Source of the DNA: Desulfovibrio sp.
Lineage (GTDB): Bacteria > Desulfobacterota > Desulfovibrionia > Desulfovibrionales > Desulfovibrionaceae
Assembly (NCBI GenBank): GCA_031279825.1
Contig: JAITHT010000057.1
Coordinates: forward strand, 16,878 to 80,877
Direction of reading: 5' to 3'
DNA length: 64,000 bases
The position numbers and the translations under genes are program-made. This document shows, one piece after another, positions 1-10,641 of the stretch (the stretch's first letter is position 1; each line of letters opens with the position of its first letter). The notes beneath the pieces are model-generated. The model ran no database searches and was not told the DNA's origin. It saw only the letters and a list, made by a program, of their open reading frames with translations.

Positions 1-113
1 TGGCCCTGTCCGCTCTTGCTCCTGTGGAAAAAGGACTGGCCGAAGACGTATCCGCGACTACGGGCGCCGCCGCTGAAAAGTGATCATAAGCCCTTACGCA
101 CGAGCAGTTTGTT

Positions 114-602
114 ATGCGCAGAAATTCTCAAGCCTTTCCTCGCGAGCGACGCTGCATTGCCCTTGGGGAAGCCGCCCTTGCTTTTCTGGACAGCCGCGGC
201 GGCAAGCGTACCCGTCATCTGGCCGCTTTGTGGCAAAACTGGAGTGTCGTTATGGGCGAAAATCTTGCCGGATTGGCGTTTCCCCTTGGCCATAAAGACG
301 CGCTGCTGCTTATAGGCGCTGAAGACAGCATGGCCTTGCAGGAACTTTCCCTGCAATCTCCGGAGATCCTGCAGCGTGTGAATGCCTTTATGGACGGCGA
401 ATGTTTCCGACGTGTCAACATATCGCTCCTGCAAAGCCGGCAGCTTCTTTTGCCTGTCCGACCCCGTCTTTCCGATATTCCGCTGCGCCCCTCTCTTCCT
501 CCGAAACCGAGGGAACTCGGTTCCCTTGTCGGCAAGCTCAATCCCGCGTCTCCTGTCGCCCGCTGTTATGAAGCCTATGTAATGATGTTCTCCGAGCGGT
601 GA
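114..602 (+). CDS. DUF721 / DciA-like protein
   Basis: ORF of 162 aa with DUF721-like pattern (LAALWQNWSVVMGENLAGLAFPLGHKDALLLIGAEDSMALQELSLQSPEIL). Confidence 0.6.
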   Translation: MRRNSQAFPRERRCIALGEAALAFLDSRGGKRTRHLAALWQNWSVVMGENLAGLAFPLGHKDALLLIGAEDSMALQELSLQSPEILQRVNAFMDGECFRRVNISLLQSRQLLLPVRPRLSDIPLRPSLPPKPRELGSLVGKLNPASPVARCYEAYVMMFSER

Positions 603-752
603 AAACTGCCTGCCGCGTATTCGAGAAGGCGCTCGCAAGCATCGGGCGGAAAAGCGCGGGGATCTTGGGGGGATTCCGAAAGCGGCACGGTCGGGATTGC
701 GTTGCGTATGGTGTGCCCCAATCAACGTTAACAGGCTTTTAAGGAGACGGCT

Positions 753-1649
753 ATGAGTGACAAGAAAGTCATGGAGCATAAAGCGGTATATGAAATGGTG
801 AAGCCTGTAATGATCAGAAGAACGCTTCCCTTCGGCATTGCCGTTCTGATTTTCTTGATGGCGATGCTAAAGGCATGGTACTCCGTCAACCAGGGGGACA
901 GGGCATTGGTACTGCGTTTCGGAGAAGTGATTGAAACGACGGGTCCCGGTCTGCATTTCAAGGCTCCCTTCATTGACGGCATTGAAATAATCAGCGTCCG
1001 TACCCGTAAAATAACGCATAAACTCGCCGTCTACAGTAAAGATATCCAGGGGGCCGAGATACTGCTCTCGCTTAATTATTCCCTTAATTCCACCGCGGTG
1101 AACGATATTTATACGAAATACGGCGTTGATTACGAGGCCCGTGTGATTACGCCGCAAATCATGGCGAAAGCCAAGGATGTTTTCGGGCAGTATAATGCCG
1201 TTGAAATAGTGCAGTCGCGCGAAAGGCTCACGGTAAAGATTTCGGAGGAGTTGCAGCGTCAGTTTGCCGAAACGGGCATTCGCATTGAGAGCGTACAGGT
1301 GGAGAACATCGACTTCAGCGATGAATATGAGCGCAGCGTCGAGGAACGTATGAAGGCTGAAGTGGAGGTTGCCAAAGTGCGGCAAAATCTTGAACGCGAA
1401 AAACTGAACGCCGATATGATCCGCACCAAGGCCCAGGGGGAGGCTGATGCAAAGATTATGGCGGCCAGGGCCGAAGCTGAATCCATCAAGCTGAGGGGAG
1501 AGGCTGAAGCAACCGCTATCAAGGCGCGTTCCGAGGCTTTGGCTCAAAACCAGAATCTAATCCACCTCATCCAGGCGGAAAAGTGGGACGGCCAGCTGCC
1601 TCAGACAATGGTTCCGGCCGGCGCGCTTCCTTTTCTTCAGATAAAGTAG
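753..1649 (+). CDS. SPFH/prohibitin-family membrane protein (HflC/HflK-like)
   Basis: N-terminal TM segment, VNQGDRALVLRFGEVIETTGPGLHFKAPFID, coiled-coil EREKLNADMIRTKAQGEADAKIMAARAEAE. Confidence 0.8.
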   Translation: MSDKKVMEHKAVYEMVKPVMIRRTLPFGIAVLIFLMAMLKAWYSVNQGDRALVLRFGEVIETTGPGLHFKAPFIDGIEIISVRTRKITHKLAVYSKDIQGAEILLSLNYSLNSTAVNDIYTKYGVDYEARVITPQIMAKAKDVFGQYNAVEIVQSRERLTVKISEELQRQFAETGIRIESVQVENIDFSDEYERSVEERMKAEVEVAKVRQNLEREKLNADMIRTKAQGEADAKIMAARAEAESIKLRGEAEATAIKARSEALAQNQNLIHLIQAEKWDGQLPQTMVPAGALPFLQIK

Positions 1650-1667
1650 CTCTTTTAAGGAGATCGC

Positions 1668-2849
1668 ATGATTGGCATATCCAAGCTGTACTGCGGACAA
1701 GTGGAGCCTTCCGACGCGCTTCGTTACGGGCGTCATTCCGGAAAGCTGCCGTCCCACCTGCTGCAGTTTTCCCAGGACAAGAAGCCCGTCGTTGTCTGGA
1801 ATATGACGCGGCGCTGTAATCTTAAGTGCGTGCATTGCTATGCCGGCGCCCTTGAAGAAGAGGGGGCCGACGATCTTTCAACGCGGCGGGGCAAGGCCCT
1901 TATCGACGATTTGGCAGCTTACGGCGCTCCCGTGATGCTTTTTTCCGGAGGAGAACCCCTGGTGCGCAAGGATTTGGTGGAATTGGCCCATTATGCCGTC
2001 AACAAGGGGATGCGCGCGGTCATTTCCACCAACGGCACCCTTATCACCAGAGAAAAAGCCGGAGAGTTGAAGCGGGTGGGTCTGTCCTATGTGGGTATAT
2101 CCCTTGACGGGGCTGAAGAAGTACACGATCTCTTTCGCAAGGCACCGGGATCTTTTAAGAAAGCCGTGCAAGGCATCGAAAATTGCCAGGCAGAGGGGCT
2201 CAAGGTGGGGTTGCGCTTCACCATTAGCAAACGCAATGTGGGAGAGGTGCCGAAAATATTCGACCTGGTGCGTGATTTGCAGATACCCCGCATTTGTTTT
2301 TATCATCTCGTGTATGCCGGGCGCGGCTCGGAACTGATACGGGAAGATCTCGACCACGCGCAAACCCGCGACGTCGTCGATTTGATCATGGATCGGACGC
2401 GTGAATTTTTTGATCAGGGCAATCCCAAGGAAGTCCTGACTGTGGACAATCATGCGGACGGCCCCTACCTGTGGATGCGTTTGCAGCGGGAAGATCCCGA
2501 AAAAGCTGAGGAAGTCTTCAAGCTGCTCCAGTATAACGACGGCAATAATTCCGGGCGCGGCATCGGCTGCGTTTCCTGGGACGGACAAGTCCACGCCGAT
2601 CAGTTCTGGCGCAATCACAGTTTCGGCAACATAGGAGAACGGCCTTTTTCCGAAATATGGGAAGATGGGAGCATCGAGCTTCTTGCCAAGTTGAAAAATA
2701 AAAAAGCCCATGTCGGCGGGCGTTGCGCCAAATGCCGTTTTCTCAATATCTGCGGCGGCAATTTCCGTGCGCGGGCCGAAGCCTGGCATGGCGATATCTG
2801 GGCGGAAGATCCGGCCTGTTACCTTACTGACGGGGAAATAGGCATGTAA
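1668..2849 (+). CDS. ahbC: Radical SAM protein, 12,18-didecarboxysiroheme deacetylase-like (AhbC)
   Basis: CX3CX2C radical SAM motif ([11 protein letters not shown]), C-terminal Cys cluster ([12 protein letters not shown]), adjacency to hemB and second radical SAM gene. Confidence 0.75.
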   Translation: MIGISKLYCGQVEPSDALRYGRHSGKLPSHLLQFSQDKKPVVVWNMTRRCNLKCVHCYAGALEEEGADDLSTRRGKALIDDLAAYGAPVMLFSGGEPLVRKDLVELAHYAVNKGMRAVISTNGTLITREKAGELKRVGLSYVGISLDGAEEVHDLFRKAPGSFKKAVQGIENCQAEGLKVGLRFTISKRNVGEVPKIFDLVRDLQIPRICFYHLVYAGRGSELIREDLDHAQTRDVVDLIMDRTREFFDQGNPKEVLTVDNHADGPYLWMRLQREDPEKAEEVFKLLQYNDGNNSGRGIGCVSWDGQVHADQFWRNHSFGNIGERPFSEIWEDGSIELLAKLKNKKAHVGGRCAKCRFLNICGGNFRARAEAWHGDIWAEDPACYLTDGEIGM

Positions 2850-2878
2850 AGCGCCTCTTTGTTCCAGGAGGACGAAAG

Positions 2879-3856
2879 ATGCTGTATAGAGGAAGACGGT
2901 TGCGCAAAAGCGCGGCGCTGCGGGAAATGGTCAGAGAAACGAAGCTGCTGCCGGAAGATCTCGTCATGCCTTATTTTGTTCTCGAAACGGAGCGGAGTAA
3001 TGTCCGCCATCCCGTCGCTTCCATGCCGGGGCAGTTCCAGCTTTCTCCGGATGCGCTGGAAGAGACGGTCGGCGCGGCTGTGGATGCGGGCTTGCGTTCT
3101 TGTATCCTGTTCGGCATACCTGAAAAAAAAGATCCTGTTGGTTCAATGGCTTATGCTGAAAACGGTATCGTGCAGCAGGCGATACGGCGTTTGAAGAAAT
3201 GTTTTCCGCTCCTTCATGTCATTACGGACGTCTGCCTGTGCGAGTATACAAGCCACGGGCACTGCGGCCTGGTATCGCCGGAAGGTGAAATCCACAATGA
3301 TTCCAGCCTGCGACTGTTGGCGGATACGGCCGTTTCTCATGCCGGGGCCGGGGCGGACATGATCGCGCCTTCGGACATGATGGACGGGCGGGTCGGCGCG
3401 CTTCGAGCCGCGTTGGATGAAAAAGGTTTTGCCTCGGTGCCGATTATGTCTTACGCGGTGAAGTACGCGTCGGCGTATTACGGTCCGTTTCGCGAGGCGG
3501 CCGGTTCAGCGCCGCAATTCGGGGACAGGAAATCCTATCAGATGGACCCGGCAAACCGGCGTGAAGCTCTGCGCGAAGCCCGAGCCGACGCGGAAGAGGG
3601 AGCGGACATACTCATGGTGAAGCCGGCCGGCCCGTATCTTGACATCATCCGCGGCGTAAGCGAGACTTTCGATCTGCCAGTGGCCGCATATCAGGTCAGC
3701 GGCGAATATTCCATGATTATGTCGGCCGCAAGCCATGGCTGGATCGATCGCGATGCCGTCATGCTGGAATCGTTAATAAGCGTCAAGCGGGCAGGGGCTG
3801 GAATCATTCTTTCTTATTTTACGCAGGAAATTCTCCAGCGAGGGATACTTTCGTGA
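2879..3856 (+). CDS. hemB: Delta-aminolevulinic acid dehydratase (porphobilinogen synthase)
   Basis: [78 protein letters not shown]. Confidence 0.95.
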   Translation: MLYRGRRLRKSAALREMVRETKLLPEDLVMPYFVLETERSNVRHPVASMPGQFQLSPDALEETVGAAVDAGLRSCILFGIPEKKDPVGSMAYAENGIVQQAIRRLKKCFPLLHVITDVCLCEYTSHGHCGLVSPEGEIHNDSSLRLLADTAVSHAGAGADMIAPSDMMDGRVGALRAALDEKGFASVPIMSYAVKYASAYYGPFREAAGSAPQFGDRKSYQMDPANRREALREARADAEEGADILMVKPAGPYLDIIRGVSETFDLPVAAYQVSGEYSMIMSAASHGWIDRDAVMLESLISVKRAGAGIILSYFTQEILQRGILS

Positions 3857-5013
3857 AATTTTCCTCCCATTCTTCGCATCCGCCTTCCGGCGGAAAGCCG
3901 GAAGGCGGCGCGCCTCCCCTGCGCCTTATCGCCTGGGAGGTCACGCGCGCGTGTAATCTCGCGTGCAGGCATTGCCGGGCAGAGGCGCATTGCGAGCCGT
4001 ATCCGGACGAACTCAGTACGGACGAAGCTAAAGCGCTGATAGACACTTTTCCGCAAACCGGCGATCCGATTATTATTTTCACGGGCGGCGAGCCGCTTAT
4101 GCGCAAGGATATTTTTGAACTGATAGGGTACGCGCATGCCAGGAATCTGCGTTGCGTCATGGCGCCCAACGGCACGCTGATCACCCAGGAAAACGCGCGT
4201 AAAATAAAAGAAGCCGGGATCGCCCGCTGCTCCATTTCCATCGACGGCCCGGACGCGACCGGCCACGACGCTTTTCGCGGCACGGTCGGCGCTTTTGATC
4301 AAGCCATGCGGGGTATCGCCTGTTTGCGGGAGTCGGATATTGAATTTCAGATAAATACCACGGTAACCAAAGGGAATTTATCGAAATTCAAGGAAATATT
4401 CTCTTTGGCTCAACATCTCGGCGCCGTCGCCTGGCATATTTTCCTTCTGGTGCCGATGGGCAGAGCCACCGGCTTGACCGATGAGGTGATTTCGGCGGAG
4501 GAATATGAGGATGTGCTCAACTGGTTTTATGATTTCCGTAAAACCACGCCAATGCATCTTAAGGCCACCTGCGCTCCGCATTACTATCGTATTATGCGCC
4601 AGAGGGCAAAGGCTGAAGGACTGGCCGTCACCCCCGATCTTTTCGGTATGGATGCCTTGACCAGGGGATGCCTCGGCGGCACGGGGTTCTGTTTTATCAG
4701 CCATACCGGCCAGGTGCAGCCGTGCGGCTATCTTGAGACTGATTGCGGCAACGTGCGCCGAACGCCATTTCCGGATATCTGGCGCTTTGCCGAAGCCTTT
4801 CTGCAATTTCGCAATCCGGCGGCTTATGAGGGAAAATGCGGGCGCTGCGAATACCATAGGGTATGCGGAGGGTGCAGGGCGAGGGCGTACAGCCTCACAG
4901 GCCGTTATATGGCTGAAGAGCCGCTTTGCGCGTATGTTCCCGCCTCCGTAAAAAATAACGCGGGAGGAGGACGTTATGGAGCAAGCGAGACGGGAATCCG
5001 GCGAGAGGAGTGA
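3853..5013 (+). CDS. ahbD: Radical SAM heme synthase-like protein (AhbD)
   Basis: [12 protein letters not shown] radical SAM motif and C-terminal [21 protein letters not shown] start overlaps hemB stop (GTGA). Confidence 0.75.
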   Translation: MKFSSHSSHPPSGGKPEGGAPPLRLIAWEVTRACNLACRHCRAEAHCEPYPDELSTDEAKALIDTFPQTGDPIIIFTGGEPLMRKDIFELIGYAHARNLRCVMAPNGTLITQENARKIKEAGIARCSISIDGPDATGHDAFRGTVGAFDQAMRGIACLRESDIEFQINTTVTKGNLSKFKEIFSLAQHLGAVAWHIFLLVPMGRATGLTDEVISAEEYEDVLNWFYDFRKTTPMHLKATCAPHYYRIMRQRAKAEGLAVTPDLFGMDALTRGCLGGTGFCFISHTGQVQPCGYLETDCGNVRRTPFPDIWRFAEAFLQFRNPAAYEGKCGRCEYHRVCGGCRARAYSLTGRYMAEEPLCAYVPASVKNNAGGGRYGASETGIRREE

Positions 5014-5482
5014 GGGCGCCGGACCGGATGTCGCGCCGGACGCCCATGATCGGCGCATACTCGGGATCATCCAGTCCGCCTTTCCTCTGGAACCGCGCCC
5101 CTATGCGGTTATAGGCCGTGAAGTGGGCCTGTCTGAGGAGGAGGTGTTCGCCCGCGTACGCAGGCTTAAGGCGAACAGGATTATCCGCAGGCTGGGGGCG
5201 AATTTTCAGTCGTCCAGGCTGGGATTTCACAGTACGCTGTGCGCCGCCAAGGTGCCTGAAGAGGCCGTTGACGCTTTTGCCGCCGAATTGCACGGCCATG
5301 TCGGCGTTACCCACAATTACCTGCGTAATCATGCCTATAATGTCTGGTTTACCTGTATCGGCCCTTCCCGGGAAGAGGTATGCGCGCTTCTCGACGGCAT
5401 ATCCCGTAAAACCGGCATCGCCATCCTGAATCTGCCGGCTAAGCGTCTGTACAAGATAAAAGTGGATTTTCAGATGGACTGA
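4976..5482 (+). CDS. Siroheme decarboxylase subunit (AhbA/AhbB family, Lrp/AsnC-like)
   Basis: AsnC-type HTH (DRRILGIIQSAFPLEPRPYAVIGREVGLSEEEVFARVRRLKANRIIRRLGANF) plus HNYLRNHAYNVWFT; operon with ahbC/hemB/ahbD. Confidence 0.75.
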   Translation: MEQARRESGERSEGAGPDVAPDAHDRRILGIIQSAFPLEPRPYAVIGREVGLSEEEVFARVRRLKANRIIRRLGANFQSSRLGFHSTLCAAKVPEEAVDAFAAELHGHVGVTHNYLRNHAYNVWFTCIGPSREEVCALLDGISRKTGIAILNLPAKRLYKIKVDFQMD

Positions 5483-5540
5483 CGCGAAAAACGGCCCTTT
5501 CCCGCCGCCGGCGTCCGCACCGTCCCCGCGTCAGATCCGG

Positions 5541-6584
5541 CTACGCGAAAGCCCCGGGATCCGGCACTCGCAGGAGCTTATCCCGGAGCAGTTGTTCAGC
5601 TATCTGCACGGCGTTCAGGGCGGCTCCCTTGCGGATGTTGTCGGCTACCACCCACATGTTGAGGGCGTTCGGCCGGCTTTCGTCCTGACGGATGCGCCCG
5701 ACGAAGACGTTGTCTTCGCCGGCGGCGTGAATGGGCATCGGATAGATTTTTTCCGCCGGATTATCTAAAACCGTCACTCCGGGCGCCACACTCAAAACAG
5801 CGCGGGCTTCCCTGGCCGTCAGGGGTCTGGCGAATTCCACATTCAACGATTCGGAGTGCCCGTAAAATACGGGGACACGCACCGTGGTAGCCGTAACTTT
5901 GATGGATGGATCTTCCATGATTTTCGCTGTTTCCATCACCATCTTCATTTCTTCCTTCGTATAGCCGTTGTCAAGAAAGGCGTCTATCTGCGGCAGACAA
6001 TTAAAGGCGATACGGTGAGGATAGACAGAGACTGCCGGCTCCGTCATGTTAAACATCTGGCGCACCTGCGTTTCCAACTCCGTCACGGCCTTGTGTCCGG
6101 TGCCGGATACCGCTTGGTACGTGGAGACCACGATCCGGGTAATTCCGGCGGCTTTATGCAGGGGCTGGAGGGCCACCACCATCTGGATGGTGGAGCAGTT
6201 GGGGTTGGCGATGATCCCCTTATGGCACGCCAGGGCGTGCGGATTCACCTCCGGCACCACCAGTGGGCAGCGCTCGTCCATGCGCCAGGCGCTGGAGTTG
6301 TCCACAACCACGCATCCGGACTTGACGGCGTGGGGAGCGAAGGTTTCCGATGTGCCGCCGCCGGCCGAAAATAGCGCGAGGTCAACGCCTTTGAAGGAGT
6401 GCTCGGTGAGTTCCCGCACGGGAAGTTCGCCGTCTTTGAACGGCACGACGGCGCCGGCGGAGCGGGCTGAGGCGAGGGCGATGCACGTGCTTGCGGGAAA
6501 ATCGCGCGAGGCGAGGGTGCTGAGCATTTCGCGGCCGACGGCGCCGGTTGCGCCGACAACGGCGACGGTTAACGATGCGGACAT
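5541..6584 (-). CDS. asd: Aspartate-semialdehyde dehydrogenase
   Basis: VAVVGATGAVGREML, catalytic IIANPNCSTIQMV, STYQAVSGTGHKAV. Confidence 0.95.
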   Translation of the reverse strand: MSASLTVAVVGATGAVGREMLSTLASRDFPASTCIALASARSAGAVVPFKDGELPVRELTEHSFKGVDLALFSAGGGTSETFAPHAVKSGCVVVDNSSAWRMDERCPLVVPEVNPHALACHKGIIANPNCSTIQMVVALQPLHKAAGITRIVVSTYQAVSGTGHKAVTELETQVRQMFNMTEPAVSVYPHRIAFNCLPQIDAFLDNGYTKEEMKMVMETAKIMEDPSIKVTATTVRVPVFYGHSESLNVEFARPLTAREARAVLSVAPGVTVLDNPAEKIYPMPIHAAGEDNVFVGRIRQDESRPNALNMWVVADNIRKGAALNAVQIAEQLLRDKLLRVPDPGAFA

Positions 6585-6817
6585 GACGCCTCCAGGGAAA
6601 AGGTGATGAAGATTGCCCTTTTACGGACACATAGTGTTGGGGTTATAGATCAAGGATGAAGGATTGACAATAATCGCAGTTTTTTTTACCCCGGTGCGGC
6701 GGGCCATGGTCCTCAATGCCTGGAATGCCGATTATTGATTCCAGGCAGCGCCGTAGATTCGGTCCGGCATTATACGTGGCAATAACAATAGAAACCATGT
6801 CGCGTATACTCCATTCT

Positions 6818-8065
6818 TTACCCGCCTTTCCAATTGCCGGGCAGCATCCAGTCTCTTTCTTTGTAGAGAAATTCTCCCATCTCGCAGGACATGCGCGTCG
6901 GGAGGGTCCGCGCGTCGCCGGCGCCGAGGTATTCCTTAATGCCGCTTCTGAGTTCGCCCCTGCCCGCCGCGTAGGGATCTTCGCCGTCCACGCAGGTATA
7001 GGTCACACCCAGGGAATCCAGGGTGCTGACGCAGCTGAGTAATTCTTCCGGCCACTTTTCAGCATATTCGCCGGAGAGATGCGCCAGCAGGCCCTTGTGT
7101 CCAAAAGGCGCCAGGCAGGCCAGGGCATGCGGGCACGCGGCATGTTCCCGGCAGGGCGAGCAGGGCGGTACGGCTTGCCGGACGACATGTCCGAGACCGT
7201 AGGGGCCGGTTTCGAAGCACCAGGCGGATGAGAGAAAAAAGGCATGTACCGGAACGCCGAGATGGGCGGCCAGATGCATGGCGCCCGTGTCCGGCGTGAT
7301 CAGCATATCCAGGCCGCGCAGCAGTTCCGGCAGGTCGAGCAGGCTGGTGGCTCCGGTACGGTCCTCAAGTTTTTTGGCCGTTTGCGGCGGCAAGAGCCGG
7401 CTCAGTTTGCGGACCAGAGGGCTTTCGTTTTTTGTGCCTATACAGACCAGAGCCGGTCCTTGACGCGCCTGAAAAATGGATTGAACGCAGCCTGCAAGTA
7501 TGGGCGCGGGCAGGGAACGGCGGGCGTCCCTGCCCGCCATGACAATGCCGATACGGCCGCTTTTCGCCGGGGCGGGAATGGGGTTGACGGCTTCCGGGGG
7601 AAGGGGCGCAGGATGGAGACCGGCCCAGAAATCCACCAGATTGATGGGAGCGAACCGCCTGTCGCGCATCAGATTAAACGAAAGGGCGGTCCAACGGCCG
7701 TGCATATCCTGGCCGTTTACACGGCCGTATCCCCTCAGGCGATCCGGCGGAAAGAGCGCCGCGCAGGCGAAAGACAGCGGAGAAAAGTTAAGCGGATATA
7801 TCTCGGAAAAGTCGATGCTTCGTAGTACGGCGTAACTTTCGCGCGCGCCGGCGAAGACCTCCGCCGGCGTCCGGCTGTCGGCGCCGTGCGCCGGAAGCCC
7901 GTGGACTTCGGCGAAAGGGTACAGCAGGCGGCTTAAGGCGACAAGGGAGAAATCAACGCACAGGTGAACTTTGGTGCCGGATTCCGCCGCGATGCTGCCG
8001 ATCAGGCGTTTGCTCTGGATAATATCTCCGAAACGGGCCAATTGGAAAACGAGAACATGTCGCAC
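6818..8065 (-). CDS. Glycosyltransferase family 9 (heptosyltransferase-like)
   Basis: VLVFQLARFGDIIQSKRLIGSI and LDMLITPDTGAMHLAAHLGVPV; likely GTG start inside the longer ORF 6818..8188. Confidence 0.75.
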   Translation of the reverse strand: MRHVLVFQLARFGDIIQSKRLIGSIAAESGTKVHLCVDFSLVALSRLLYPFAEVHGLPAHGADSRTPAEVFAGARESYAVLRSIDFSEIYPLNFSPLSFACAALFPPDRLRGYGRVNGQDMHGRWTALSFNLMRDRRFAPINLVDFWAGLHPAPLPPEAVNPIPAPAKSGRIGIVMAGRDARRSLPAPILAGCVQSIFQARQGPALVCIGTKNESPLVRKLSRLLPPQTAKKLEDRTGATSLLDLPELLRGLDMLITPDTGAMHLAAHLGVPVHAFFLSSAWCFETGPYGLGHVVRQAVPPCSPCREHAACPHALACLAPFGHKGLLAHLSGEYAEKWPEELLSCVSTLDSLGVTYTCVDGEDPYAAGRGELRSGIKEYLGAGDARTLPTRMSCEMGEFLYKERDWMLPGNWKGG

Positions 8066-8243
8066 GCCAATCTCCGAATATATACATAGGTCCGGGGCAA
8101 ACCGAGGCTCTAGTGTGCAATTGCCGCGGGAGACATGCGGCGGAACAGCGGCAGCGCATCTTGATTTACCGGGAAGCTTGGGATACACAGCGTGCAGCGT
8201 AACGATGTTTTCCTTTATATGTCATTCATTATTTGATGCTGCC

Positions 8244-10024
8244 ATGGAAGAGAAACACATATCCCTTGAAAAGTCGAGCGCTCCACCCGCCCGAAAAACA
8301 GATCCTCCCTGGCTGTTTTTTTATGATGACGGCGTGCGCCACCACATTGAATATCCGATCGTGCCTCTTTACTACTGGCTTGATCAGGCTTCGGAGCGCA
8401 ATCCGGCTGCTTTAGCCTGCAGTTGCCGTCATACAAAAATCACGTACGCGCGTTTGCGCAAGGATGCCGAAACCGTGGCGGCTTCCTTGCGCGCGTTCGG
8501 AGTCATGCCTGGAGACGCGGTGGGCATTATGCTGCCCAACCTCCCTCAGACCATAGTGGCCTTTTGGGGGGTGCTCAAGGCCGGGGCGGTTGTGACCATG
8601 ATCAATCCTCTGTATAGGGAAAAGGAACTGGTGCATCAACTGCGCGATGCGGATGTTCGGCATTTGATCAGTTATGACGCATGCTGGCCCAAATTTGAAA
8701 AGCTGCGCGAACAGCTTCCGGTGAAGCGGTACTACCTGACAACGGAGGATGAAGGCCTGTCTTTTTCCGCGAACCTGCTGCGGTATTTCAGACGGCGGCG
8801 CGCAGCCGTCGCGCCCGTGCCGTATGACGGCAAGACGGTATTGCCCTTTTCTTCCCTGCTCAAGGGGCGGCGGCGATTGAGCGTGCCTGTGGACGATCCG
8901 CGCGGCACTCCGGCTCTTTTGCAGTATACCGGCGGGACGACGGGCCTTTCTAAAGGCGTTATGCTCACTCATTACAATATCGCTTCAAATATTGTGCAAA
9001 TGGGGGAATTGCTCCGCTCTTTGCGTGGCACGCCGCAAACCTTCATGGGGGTACTTCCTTTTTTCCATGTGTACGGATTGAATACCTGCATGGTGCTCCC
9101 CACGCTGTTTCATGCGAACGTGGCGCCTGTTCTTCGTTTTTCTCCCCGCGAACTGCTGTTGAGTCTGGAGAAATACAAAGCGACGGTGTTGCCCGGTGCT
9201 CCGGCCATGTATATTTCTTTGTTACAGCAAAAAGATAAAGAACGCGCTTCGTTGCAAAGCTTGAAAATTTGCATTTGCGGTTCCGCCCCCATGCCGCCGG
9301 ATATGATACGGCAGTTTGAAAAGACTTTTGGAGCAAGGATTATGGAGGGGTACGGGTTGTCTGAAGCTTCGCCCATCACCCACATGACTCCGGCTGAGGG
9401 GATGCGCAAGGTAGGCAGCATCGGTTTGCCCCTGCCTGATACCGAAGCCCGTATTGTGGACATGGAATTGGGCACGGTCATTCTGCCTGCGGGCAAAATG
9501 GGCGAACTGATGATACGCGGGCCCCAGGTGATGAGCGGGTATTGGAACAAGCCGGATGAAACGGCGGGGGCTTTGCGTAACGGTTGGCTGTATAGCGGCG
9601 ATATAGCGTACATGGATGAGGACGGTTTTTTTATATAGTCGATCGCAAAAAAGACATGGTCATTGTGGGTGGGTATAACGTGTCCCCGCGCGAAATTGAT
9701 GAGGTGCTCTACGAGCACCCGAAAGTACGGGAAGCGGTCAGCGTCGGCGTGCCTCATGCCTCCCGGGGGGAGATCCTCAAAGCCTACGTGGTTCTCAAAG
9801 AAGGAGAACAATGCGGGCGGGCTGAAATAATCAAATGGTGCCGGGAACGCTTGGCGAATTACAAAGTACCGCGTATTATCGAGTTTCGTAGCGAGTTGCC
9901 CAAAAGCATCGTGGGAAAAATGCTGCGCCGGGTACTGCGCGCTGAAGAAGAGGAAAAACTGCGAAAGCGGACCGACGCCTCTGCATTCGGAGGAGTACCT
10001 GATTCAAAACAGCCGGAGGCATGA
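8244..10024 (+). pseudogene. Long-chain fatty-acid--CoA ligase, reading frame split at a T7 run near 9628-9634 (frameshifted, slippage-dependent, or sequencing indel)
   Basis: ORF1 (in 7971..9638) has LLQYTGGTTGLSKGVMLTHYN and LYSGDIAYMDEDGFFI*; ORF2 (9656..10024) continues as [29 protein letters not shown]...LPKSIVGKMLRRVLR in the -1 frame. Confidence 0.8.
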
Positions 10025-10175
10025 AACATTGTTTTTTTCTGGCGTGCGCTTGCGGATCAGACTGGCATGTTTTGACATGCCGTGGTAATGAGAAAAAATT
10101 GTGCTATATGAGCGTAGTAGTTCTGTTATGTAAGGGTCGTGCTGTACTCTTGACGTTATACTTCGCGGGGCGTTC

Positions 10176-10610
10176 ATGAATGAATTTATTGATTCCCCTT
10201 TGCTCGGTGCGTTGGCAAGGGTTATGGTGGTGGACATCAGTAGCGACTTTGAGGGAGTGCGTTTTCCCTGCAGGCCTCTCGCTACGTATACGGCGGAGCG
10301 CAACACCGCGCTCGGGCGCTTTAAGGGGCAGATCGGCCTGCCCAATCTGGAAGAGTTCCGGGATGCTCTTAATGATCTCATGTCGAAAAATATTTCCAGA
10401 ATCATTCTTGACGTCGCCGCCGTTCGTCTGACCAAAAGCGCGGTGGGCGCGCTGATAGCCTTTGCCGCCGCCATGCACGGCTATAATAAGCGTTTGTATC
10501 TGTACCGTTCTTCGGCACAGTTGCGTGCCGTATTGAAGGAATTGGGGGTCACGGCTTTTTTTTCGTATCTTGAGACAGAGGATGACATCATCGCTACCCT
10601 GGTATTGTAA
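10176..10610 (+). CDS. STAS-domain-like protein (anti-sigma factor antagonist-like)
   Basis: NISRIILDVAAVRLTKSAVGALIAFAAAMHGYNKRLYLYRSSAQLRAVLKELGVTAFF. Confidence 0.6.
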   Translation: MNEFIDSPLLGALARVMVVDISSDFEGVRFPCRPLATYTAERNTALGRFKGQIGLPNLEEFRDALNDLMSKNISRIILDVAAVRLTKSAVGALIAFAAAMHGYNKRLYLYRSSAQLRAVLKELGVTAFFSYLETEDDIIATLVL

Positions 10611-10641
10611 CAACCTCTCCTATCAAGCAAGGAAGGTTCCA

